From: Microvirga brassicacearum
GTDB taxonomy: Bacteria > Pseudomonadota > Alphaproteobacteria > Rhizobiales > Beijerinckiaceae
Length of the DNA: 64,000 nucleotides
Direction: 5' to 3'
Assembly (NCBI RefSeq): GCF_008757455.1
Contig: NZ_VCMV01000006.1
Span: 62,001 to 126,000, forward strand
Below the pieces are notes generated by a model. That model was not told the DNA's origin and searched no databases. It was given only the letters and a program-made list of their open reading frames with translations. Positions 55,000-64,000 of this stretch are shown here, piece by piece. Numbering within the stretch: position 1 is the stretch's first letter; each line of letters starts with the position of its first letter. A program made the position numbers and the translations under genes.

Positions 55000-56157
55000 A
55001 TGGCAGCACACCCCACCCGTCCCCCACTCATCACGCGCCTGATCCTGCAGGATTTTCGCACCTATGCGAGCCTCGATCTTGCGGTGTCGCACCCCCTCGT
55101 GGCGCTGGTCGGCGACAACGGCGCGGGCAAGACCAACCTCCTCGAAGCCCTGTCGCTTTTCATGCCCGGCCGCGGCTTGCGCCGGGCCGACCTTGCCGAG
55201 ATGGCGCGCCAGCCGGGTCCCGGCGGTTTTGCGATCTCCGTGACCCTCGACACGGCCTTCGGGGACCACCGCCTCGGAACCGGGCTCGAGCGCGTCACCA
55301 CGGAGGCGCGTGCCGCCCGCATCTGCCGGGTCGACGGCGCCAATGTGTCGTCGCCCTCCGCTTTCGCCGAATATCTGCGCATCGTCTGGCTGACGCCCGA
55401 TCTCGATGCTCTGTTTCGCGGGCCCGCCGGCGACCGGAGACGCTTCCTCGATCGGTTCGTCTTGGCCGTCGATTCGGAGCACGGGGCCAGGGTCAATGCG
55501 CTCGAGCGCGCCTTGCGGTCGCGCAATCGCATCCTCGAAGACAGCCCCCACAACCGGCTCTGGCTCGACGCCATTGAGCGCGAAGTGGCGGAACTTGCGA
55601 TCGCGGTCGCGTCGGCCCGCCGGGAGACCGTGCAGCGCCTCGCGGCGCTCATTCTTTCGACGCGCGACGACGATTCGCCGTTTCCCTTCGCCACCTTGAG
55701 CCTCGACGGGGAGATCGACACCCTCGTGGCGACGCGTCCCGCCGTCGATGCCGAGGATTGCTACCGGCGAATCCTGCACGAAAACCGTTCGCGCGACCGG
55801 GCCGCGGGACGCACACTCGTCGGCCCGCAGGCGACCGACATGCTGGTGCGCCACGGCCCGAAGGATATTCCCGCCAGCCTCGCCTCGACCGGCGAGCAGA
55901 AAGCCCTGCTCATCGGCCTCGTGCTGGCCCATGCGCAACTCGTCGGCAGCATGACGGGCATTGCGCCGTTCATCCTCCTTGATGAAGTTGCGGCCCATCT
56001 CGACCCCCGCCGCCGGGCGGGCCTGTTCGCCACCCTGGAAACCTTGGGCGGTCAGGTCTGGATGACCGGGGCCGATCCTGACCTCTTTGCCGGGCTCGAA
56101 GGCCGCGCGGAGGTTCTTCAGGTGACGCCCGGAATGGTGCGGCCGCTCCTCCCTTGA
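55000..56157 (+). CDS. recF: DNA replication and repair protein RecF
   Basis: A 385-residue SMC-like ATPase loading RecA at gaps. Walker A is VGDNGAGKTNLLEAL (about 37-51), the ABC-type signature is in ASTGEQKALLIGLVLA, and Walker B is FILLDEVAAHLDPRRR (about 324). RLILQDFRTYASLDL is the typical start. ATG 55000 has AGGGGA upstream. Order dnaN-recF is normal, but a repeat separates them. Confidence 0.95.
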   Translation: MAAHPTRPPLITRLILQDFRTYASLDLAVSHPLVALVGDNGAGKTNLLEALSLFMPGRGLRRADLAEMARQPGPGGFAISVTLDTAFGDHRLGTGLERVTTEARAARICRVDGANVSSPSAFAEYLRIVWLTPDLDALFRGPAGDRRRFLDRFVLAVDSEHGARVNALERALRSRNRILEDSPHNRLWLDAIEREVAELAIAVASARRETVQRLAALILSTRDDDSPFPFATLSLDGEIDTLVATRPAVDAEDCYRRILHENRSRDRAAGRTLVGPQATDMLVRHGPKDIPASLASTGEQKALLIGLVLAHAQLVGSMTGIAPFILLDEVAAHLDPRRRAGLFATLETLGGQVWMTGADPDLFAGLEGRAEVLQVTPGMVRPLLP

Positions 56158-56212
56158 GGATCGCGCCGCTGACCCCTTGCGTGAGGGGGGCCAACCTCCC
56201 TATGACGGTGCC

Positions 56213-56542
56213 ATGAAGATGTCGGATATTCCTTTTGGCACCACTGATTGGTCGCTCGTCGAACCCACAATTCACAAAGGCGAGGAGGGGCATGCGCTCT
56301 GGCGCACCCGGCAATTCGGCGCAATTCGGGTGCGGATCGTCGAGTACAGCCCCGGTTATCTCGCCGATCACTGGTGCAGCAAGGGTCACATCCTGTTCGT
56401 TCTCGCGGGCGAGCTGGTTACCGAACTCGACGACGGCCGCTCGTTCACCCTCACCGAAGGGCAGAGCTATCAGGTGGCGGATGAGGCGGAGCCCCACCGC
56501 TCGCGCACCGCAACGGGCGCCAAACTCTTCATCGTCGATTAG
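56213..56542 (+). CDS. small cupin-fold protein with DHWC motif
   Basis: A 109-residue single-domain cupin. DHWCSKGHILFVLAGE (about 52-67) is the metal-binding region with the unusual DHWC stretch seen in a subfamily of small cupins. A TDWSLVEP start and a GQSYQVADEAEPHRS second motif follow. A possible metal-dependent or regulatory small-molecule role is inferred from the fold only. ATG 56219 is an alternative start two codons later. It lies 55 nt after recF. Confidence 0.7.
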   Translation: MKMSDIPFGTTDWSLVEPTIHKGEEGHALWRTRQFGAIRVRIVEYSPGYLADHWCSKGHILFVLAGELVTELDDGRSFTLTEGQSYQVADEAEPHRSRTATGAKLFIVD

Positions 56543-56617
56543 TCCCTGAAACACGGAAAAATCGTCGGGACTGGCGCCTGAGGATCCGCCACATCTTGAT
56601 GGGTCGACAGAGGAACG

Positions 56618-57091
56618 TCAGCCGCGTCGCGCTGCCGTGATCGCGGCGACGTCGATCTTCTTCATGCCCATCATTGCCTCGAACGCGCGCTTTGCTTCAT
56701 CACCGCCGGCCGCCATCGCCTCGGTCAGCACGCGCGGCGTGATTTGCCAGGAGATGCCCCACTTGTCCTTGCACCAGCCGCACGCACTTTCCTGGCCGCC
56801 ATTGCCCACGATGGCGTTCCAGTAGCGGTCGGTTTCCTCCTGATCGTCGGTGGCGATCTGGAACGAGAAGGCTTCGCTATGTTTGAACGCCGGACCGCCA
56901 TTGAGGCCGAGACAAGGAATGCCCGCGACTGTGAAGTCGACCGTCAACACGTCGCCCTTCTTGCCGGATGGGTAGTCACTGGGTGCACGATGGACGGCAC
57001 TCACGGCGCTATCGGGAAAGGTCTCGGCGTAGAAGCGGGCAGCCGCCTCGGCGTCCTTATCGTACCAGAGGCAAATCGTGTTCTTTGCCAT
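56618..57091 (-). CDS. VOC superfamily PhnB-like protein
   Basis: A 157-residue glyoxalase/PhnB-like protein with two beta-alpha-beta-beta-beta modules. FYAETFPDSAVSAVHRAP and CLGLNGGPAFKHSEAFSFQI form the first; DRYWNAIVGNGGQESACGWC with KDKWGISWQITPRVLTEAM the second. This PhnB branch generally lacks demonstrated enzymology. ATG 57091 is preceded by AAAGGA on the minus strand. It opposes the LysE gene. Confidence 0.82.
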   Translation of the reverse strand: MAKNTICLWYDKDAEAAARFYAETFPDSAVSAVHRAPSDYPSGKKGDVLTVDFTVAGIPCLGLNGGPAFKHSEAFSFQIATDDQEETDRYWNAIVGNGGQESACGWCKDKWGISWQITPRVLTEAMAAGGDEAKRAFEAMMGMKKIDVAAITAARRG

Positions 57092-57272
57092 TGCGCGTCC
57101 TTTCGCTTTGAGGCCCAGCACCAGCCTTATATCCCATCAGGAGGGAATACTCTCCCCCTGTTGGTTACCTGCCATCAGCGACACAGATCCCTCGAATGCG
57201 CGTGCTGGTACAGGCCACCGCTCCTGCGGTAGAATATCCATCGGCCGCTCCCCGGCCTATGGATTTCTCACG

Positions 57273-57887
57273 ATGGACTTCGCCGGACTGCTCGTGTTTT
57301 CGACTGCGCTTTTCATCGGCGCCGCCTCCCCGGGGCCTGGCGTTGCCGCCATCGTGGCGCGGGTGCTCGGTCGGGGCACGGCGGGCGCGGTGGCGTTTAC
57401 GGCCGGGGTCGCGGTCGGCGATGTGGTCTGGCTGACCTTTGCGGTCGTCGGCCTCGCCGCCCTCGCACACACGTTCCATGAGGTTTTCGTGGTCATCAAA
57501 TGGGTGGGCATCGCCTACCTGCTCATGATCGCCTGGAAGCTCTGGACCGCTCCCGTGGTCGTCCGGGAGATCGAAGCCAACACGGTCTTCGAGCACCCGG
57601 CAAAGCTCTTCCTCGGCGGGCTCGCGATCACCATGGGCAACCCGAAGGTCATGGTGTTCTACCTCGCTTTGCTGCCGACCCTCCTCGACCTCTCCCGGGT
57701 GACGGTGCTGGGCTACGCGGAGCTCGTCGGCGCGACCCTGGCGGTGCTGGCCGCGGTTTTTGGCGCCTATATCGTCCTGGCGCTGCGGGCCCGCAGGCTC
57801 TTTACCACCCCGAAAGCCATCAAGGCCCTCAACCGCATGACCGGCACGGCGATGGCCGGCGCGGCAGCGGCGATCGCGGCGCGTTGA
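57273..57887 (+). CDS. LysE/RhtB family exporter
   Basis: A 204-residue amino-acid exporter with about six membrane helices. The family mark is GAASPGPGVAAIVARVLGRG near residues 16-35, and GGLAITMGNPKVMVFYLALL carries the conserved NPK. It exports lysine, homoserine or related amino acids out of the cytosol; the substrate is unknown. ATG 57273 starts the first helix. The neighbour downstream is gyrB. Confidence 0.87.
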   Translation: MDFAGLLVFSTALFIGAASPGPGVAAIVARVLGRGTAGAVAFTAGVAVGDVVWLTFAVVGLAALAHTFHEVFVVIKWVGIAYLLMIAWKLWTAPVVVREIEANTVFEHPAKLFLGGLAITMGNPKVMVFYLALLPTLLDLSRVTVLGYAELVGATLAVLAAVFGAYIVLALRARRLFTTPKAIKALNRMTGTAMAGAAAAIAAR

Positions 57888-57929
57888 ATCCATCAAAAAG
57901 CCCTTTTGCTACGGTTTTTCCGGTGCATT

Positions 57930-57953
57930 CCCCGCGCGCGTACACGCGCGGGG
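57930..57953. repeat. GC palindrome and alternating CG tract before gyrB
   Basis: CCCCGCGCG (57930-57938), six-nt loop CGTACA and CGCGCGGGG (57945-57953) form a perfect 9-bp stem. Bases 57933-57950 are a perfect alternating pyrimidine-purine run of 18 nt, a sequence type that can adopt Z-DNA or a cruciform under negative supercoiling. No T tract follows, so it is not a standard terminator. It lies 93 nt before the gyrB ATG. Confidence 0.65.
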
Positions 57954-58037
57954 GTGAAATTTCAACGTTTCATGACTAAATAGTTGATCTTACGAATCAA
58001 AGACCGCGTGCTCGGTTCTCCCGCCGTGCGCTTTTAA

Positions 58038-60473
<2,436 letters not shown>

Positions 60474-60510
60474 TTTCTGTTCCGACGTCTAGAACGCGCA
60501 TCGACTTTCA

Positions 60511-60545
60511 CACACAACCCGCCGGCCATTCCGGCGGGTTGTGTG
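60511..60545. terminator. convergent hairpin between gyrB and the RND pump gene
   Basis: A 15-bp perfect stem: CACACAACCCGCCGG (60511-60525), loop CCATT, and CCGGCGGGTTGTGTG (60531-60545). No long T tract follows on the plus strand, so termination efficiency is uncertain, but the position between two converging genes (ends at 60473 and 60566) suits a shared terminator. Confidence 0.65.
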
Positions 60546-60565
60546 CGTCTGCTCCCGAGATCTCG

Positions 60566-63500
60566 TTATCTCAGATGCGGGGGGACCTCCTCGGCAGCCG
60601 ACGTGGGCGCCGGAACGGCGTCCCTCGCTTTTGGCTCGCGCCAGGCGACCAGGCGATAGAACATCGGGATGAAGAAGGTGGCGACGAAGGTCGCCAGCAG
60701 CATGCCGCCGATCACGCCGGTTCCGATCGAATGCCGGCTCGCCGAACCTGCACCGCTGCTGATTGCCAAGGGAACGACACCGAGAATGAAGGCGAGCGAC
60801 GTCATGACGATCGGCCGGAAGCGCAGGCGCGCCGCCTCGACCGCAGCCTCCAGTGCACCGACACCCTCCTGGCGCTTGAGAACCGCGAATTCCACGATCA
60901 GAATGGCGTTCTTCGCCGCAAGACCAACGAGGGTCACCAACCCGATTTGGAAATAGACGTCGTTCGTCAGGCCGCGGAGCGAGATCGCGAGCAGCGCCCC
61001 GAACAGCGCGAACGGCACGGCAAGAACGACCGCGAGCGGAAGCGTCCACTTTTCGTATTGAGCGGCGAGAATGAGAAACACCATGATGATGCCGAACACC
61101 ATCGCCTGGGTGCCCGACCCGCTGGCTTCCAGTTCCTGATAGGCCGAGCCGGTCCAGGCAATCTGGAAACCCTCCGGAAGCGTCTGCCGCGCCACCTCCT
61201 GCATCGCCGCGATGGCCTCACCAGAGGTGTATCCCGCTCCGGGATTGCCCGTGATCTTGGCGGCCGCGAAAGCGTTGAAGCGCTCGAGTTGATCGGGACC
61301 GACCACCCGTTCGGTCGTCACGAGTGCGCTCAACGGCACCATGCTGCCGCTGAGCGCACGCACGAAGACCTGTTGCAGATCTTTCGGTGCTTGCCGGAAG
61401 GCGGCTTCCGATTGCAGGGTCACGCGGTAATTGCGCCCGAACAGGGTGAAGTCGTTGACGTAGAGACTGCCGAACGTGCTCTGCATCGCCTCGAACACCG
61501 AGTTGATGGGTACGCCCAGGGCCTTCGCCATATCGCGGTTCAAATCGAGCTTGTATTGGGGAACGTTGGTATCGAAGGTCGTGCGAACAGCGGCGAGTTC
61601 AGGACGTTTCGAGGCCGCGTCGACGAGCTGCGCGGTCGCGGTCGCCAGCGATTGCACGCCGCCGCCCGTCCGGTCCTGCACATAAAGCTCGAACCCGCCG
61701 GTGGTGCTCAAGCCCATGATCGGCGGCGGATTGAAGAACAACGTCAGCGCGTCCTTGATGCCGGCATTCATGGCCACGAACGGCCCCGAAAGATTGCGGG
61801 CATCGAGTTCCGGGGTTGTGCGCTCACCCCAATCCGTGAGGGTCACGAAGGTTGTGCCGGCGCTTGGCCTGAGACCACCGGACAGAAGATCGAAGCCCGC
61901 AATCGCAAACACGTTCTCGACGGCAGGGTGCTGCCGGAGATTGACCGATGCCTGATCCATGGCGACCGTTGTGCGATGGAGCGAGGCGGCGGGCGGCAGG
62001 ATGGTGGCGCCGATCAGATAGCCCTGGTCCTCATCGGGAACGAGCGAGCCGGGCACAGTCTGGAACAGGAAACCTGTGGCGGCGAGAATGCCCACGAAGA
62101 TCAGAAGTCCGATGGCGAACCGCCTGGCGAAGAAACCGACGCCGCTTGTGTAACCCGTCGTCAGCCGCTCGAAAAAGCGATTGAACACGCGGAATGGGAG
62201 CGCCGGCTCCTGGTGCCCGGGCTTGAGGATCAGCGCACAAAGGGCGGGTGTGAGCGTGAGCGCCACAACGCCCGAAATGATGACCGACATCGCAATGGTG
62301 ACGGCGAATTGCTGGTACATGTTGCCCGCAAGCCCACCCATGAATGAGACGGGAATGAAGACGGCGCAGAGCACCAGAACGATGGCGATCACCGGCCCCG
62401 TCACCTCGCCCATGGCCTTGATAGCGGCTTCGCGCGGCGAGAGGCGTTCGGTCTGCATAATGCGCTCGACGTTCTCCAGAACCACGATGGCGTCGTCCAC
62501 CACGATGCCGATGGCAAGCACCAGTCCGAACAGCGTCAGAAGGTTGATCGAGAAGCCGAGAAGATACATGCCGGCGAAGGTGCCGACGATCGAGATCGGC
62601 ACGGCAATGACCGGAATGAGCGTCGCGCGCCAATTCTGCAGGAACAGAAATACCACCAGAATGACGAGAATGATCGCCTCAACGAAGGTGTGAATGACCT
62701 CTTCGATCGACACCTTGATGAATTTGGTCGTGTCGTAGGGAATGTCGTAGGTCAGCCCCGCCGGGAAACTGGACTGGAGTTCGTCCAGGCGGCTCTTGAC
62801 GGCCTCCATGGTGTTCAGAGCGTTGGCGCCGGCCTGGAGATAGATGGCGATCGGCACCGCAGGAGTGCCGTTGAGCTTGCTGTCGGTCGAGTAGCTGGCC
62901 GCCCCGAGCTCGACCCGCGCCACATCGCGGAGCCGGAGTGTCGCCGCATTCTCATCCGAACGGAGAATGACATTGCCGAACGCATCCGCGTCGGGCAAGC
63001 GACCTTGGGTGGTCGCCGAATAGGTGAATGGGGTCGCGGCATCGTTCGGTGTGTCGCCGAAACGGCCAGCGGCAAATTGCGCATTCTGCTCCCGGATCGC
63101 CGCCGCAACGTCGGTTGGGGTGAGTGAGTATTGCGCGAGCTTGTCCGGCCGCAACCAGATCCGCATGGAATAATCGAGCTGCCCGATAATCGTCGCGTCG
63201 CCGACGCCGCGGATGCGCTTCAGTTCGTCGACCACGTTGAGCAGCGCGTAATTGCCCACATAAGTCGTGTCGTAGCGTCCGTCTTTGGCGAACATCGCCA
63301 CCATGCCGAGGATCGAGGTGGAGCGTTGGTCCACCGTCACGCCGAGGCGGGTGACTTCCTGCGGCAGGGTGGGCGTTGCGCGCTGCACGCGATTATTGAC
63401 GTTGATGGTCGCCTGATCCGGGTTGGTCCCGAGCGCGAAGGTGACGGTGAGTTGCATCTCGCCGCTGCTGGAATTCGAGGATTGCATGTAGATCATGCCC

Positions 63501-63718
63501 TCGACGCCGTTGATCTGCTGCTCGAGCGGGGCTGCGACCGTCTGGGCGATGGTCTCCGCGCTCGCGCCCGGATAGTTCGCGCTCACGACAACCTGCGGCG
63601 GTGTCAATTCCGGATATTGCGCAATCGGGAGTATGCGCATCGCCACGATGCCCGCGAGCACAATGACGATGGAAATGACGGCTGCGAAAACCGGACGGTC
63701 GACGAAGAAGCGGTTCAT
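60566..63718 (-). CDS. RND multidrug efflux transporter (HAE-1/AcrB family)
   Basis: A 1050-residue inner-membrane proton-driven pump. [20 protein letters not shown] and the duplicated twelve-helix design are standard. The proton-relay residues are present: the two Asp in [19 protein letters not shown] and the Lys in [17 protein letters not shown]. It would assemble with the membrane-fusion protein encoded just upstream (four-base overlap) and an outer-membrane channel. The substrates cannot be told from sequence. Confidence 0.95.
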   Translation of the reverse strand: MNRFFVDRPVFAAVISIVIVLAGIVAMRILPIAQYPELTPPQVVVSANYPGASAETIAQTVAAPLEQQINGVEGMIYMQSSNSSSGEMQLTVTFALGTNPDQATINVNNRVQRATPTLPQEVTRLGVTVDQRSTSILGMVAMFAKDGRYDTTYVGNYALLNVVDELKRIRGVGDATIIGQLDYSMRIWLRPDKLAQYSLTPTDVAAAIREQNAQFAAGRFGDTPNDAATPFTYSATTQGRLPDADAFGNVILRSDENAATLRLRDVARVELGAASYSTDSKLNGTPAVPIAIYLQAGANALNTMEAVKSRLDELQSSFPAGLTYDIPYDTTKFIKVSIEEVIHTFVEAIILVILVVFLFLQNWRATLIPVIAVPISIVGTFAGMYLLGFSINLLTLFGLVLAIGIVVDDAIVVLENVERIMQTERLSPREAAIKAMGEVTGPVIAIVLVLCAVFIPVSFMGGLAGNMYQQFAVTIAMSVIISGVVALTLTPALCALILKPGHQEPALPFRVFNRFFERLTTGYTSGVGFFARRFAIGLLIFVGILAATGFLFQTVPGSLVPDEDQGYLIGATILPPAASLHRTTVAMDQASVNLRQHPAVENVFAIAGFDLLSGGLRPSAGTTFVTLTDWGERTTPELDARNLSGPFVAMNAGIKDALTLFFNPPPIMGLSTTGGFELYVQDRTGGGVQSLATATAQLVDAASKRPELAAVRTTFDTNVPQYKLDLNRDMAKALGVPINSVFEAMQSTFGSLYVNDFTLFGRNYRVTLQSEAAFRQAPKDLQQVFVRALSGSMVPLSALVTTERVVGPDQLERFNAFAAAKITGNPGAGYTSGEAIAAMQEVARQTLPEGFQIAWTGSAYQELEASGSGTQAMVFGIIMVFLILAAQYEKWTLPLAVVLAVPFALFGALLAISLRGLTNDVYFQIGLVTLVGLAAKNAILIVEFAVLKRQEGVGALEAAVEAARLRFRPIVMTSLAFILGVVPLAISSGAGSASRHSIGTGVIGGMLLATFVATFFIPMFYRLVAWREPKARDAVPAPTSAAEEVPPHLR

Positions 63719-64000
63719 GGCCTGATGCCTTGCGCCACGGCGGCGGTGACCTTTACGGGGGCGCCGGGACGAACTTTGACGAGCCCCTCGGTGACGACGC
63801 GGTCACCGGCTCGCAGGCCTTGATCGACCACCCAGCCGGCCTCGACCTCACGTCCCAGCGTGATCGGCCTGAGCTCGGCCTTGCCCTCGCCATTGACGAC
63901 GTAGACGAAAGTCCCCTGCGGACCCTGCGAGACGGCCACAGACGGAACCACGATGGCGTCGTTGAGCGTGATCCCCGTCACGACGGCGCGAACGAACTGC
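63715..64000 (-). CDS. RND periplasmic membrane-fusion protein, C-terminal part (5' truncated)
   Basis: Only the last 95 or so residues are in the window; the frame is open to the edge ([21 protein letters not shown]...). [18 protein letters not shown] and [19 protein letters not shown] with [17 protein letters not shown] are the membrane-proximal beta domain and tail of AcrA-like adaptors. Its stop overlaps the pump's start by four bases. Confidence 0.88.
   Translation of the reverse strand, partial: QFVRAVVTGITLNDAIVVPSVAVSQGPQGTFVYVVNGEGKAELRPITLGREVEAGWVVDQGLRAGDRVVTEGLVKVRPGAPVKVTAAVAQGIRP

Overview
The window is a GC-rich, gene-dense piece of bacterial chromosome carrying mostly housekeeping genes. 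It looks like an alphaproteobacterium of the order Hyphomicrobiales (Rhizobiales). The indicators are: a TsaE domain fused to an AmgK-like sugar kinase beside a MurU-like nucleotidyltransferase; a chvI-chvG-hprK-EIIA-HPr gene row with pckA divergent; an AccD that has lost most of its zinc-ribbon cysteines; AddA/AddB rather than RecBCD; and rpsA-sppA-ihfB-lapA leading into trpF-trpB-trpA-accD-folC. The family and genus cannot be fixed from the sequence alone. No rRNA, tRNA, CRISPR array, prophage, insertion sequence or integrase was recognised.

Layout. 1-2.6 kb: the 3' end of polA, a GST-like protein and a class II glutamine amidotransferase on the minus strand. 2.7-5.0 kb: an NhaD/ArsB-type antiporter converging with mutM. 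5.1-9.6 kb: a compact operon ubiE-ubiB-coaBC-dut-rrf2, with cysK following after a short gap. 10.7-12.6 kb: a second GST and then four consecutive very small hydrophilic proteins of unknown function ending at a strong terminator. 12.6-16.4 kb (minus): typA, a vapBC toxin-antitoxin pair and argG. 16.6-27.9 kb (plus): a DsbA/HCCA-isomerase-like protein, rpsA, a DUF1232 protein, sppA, ihfB, a LapA-domain protein, an ornithine cyclodeaminase-like protein, trpF, trpB, trpA, accD and folC. 27.9-45.6 kb (minus): trxA, addA, addB, murU-like, tsaE-amgK fusion, a PAS histidine kinase, ahcY, HPr, EIIA, hprK, chvG and chvI. 45.9-60.5 kb (mainly plus): pckA, two membrane proteins, a crotonase, a TSUP permease, rpsT, the dnaA-dnaN-recF replication block, a cupin, a VOC/PhnB-like protein (minus), a LysE exporter and gyrB. 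60.6-64 kb (minus): an RND pump and the 3' end of its membrane-fusion partner.

How the genes work together. ChvG/ChvI is an acid/envelope-stress two-component system that shares a tight gene row with an incomplete, regulatory-type phosphotransferase chain (HprK kinase, EIIA-Man, HPr). pckA, the entry to gluconeogenesis, faces it. AmgK and MurU together form the anomeric kinase/uridylyltransferase branch of peptidoglycan recycling. AddA and AddB form the double-strand-break nuclease-helicase. The ubiE-ubiB-coaBC-dut row combines ubiquinone, CoA and nucleotide-pool functions, and the Rrf2 gene at its end probably watches over cysK.

The most interesting non-coding signals are: a 28-bp perfect AT-rich palindrome before ahcY; an 18-nt alternating CG-rich tract and hairpin before gyrB; a perfect DnaA box with a cluster of GANTC (CcrM-type) sites between rpsT and dnaA; an inverted repeat inside the spacer of the likely vapBC promoter; and several families of palindromic intergenic repeats that sit exactly at stop codons, Shine-Dalgarno sequences or promoters. 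No entirely new multi-gene system is evident. The run of four small hydrophilic genes is the least explained coding region.
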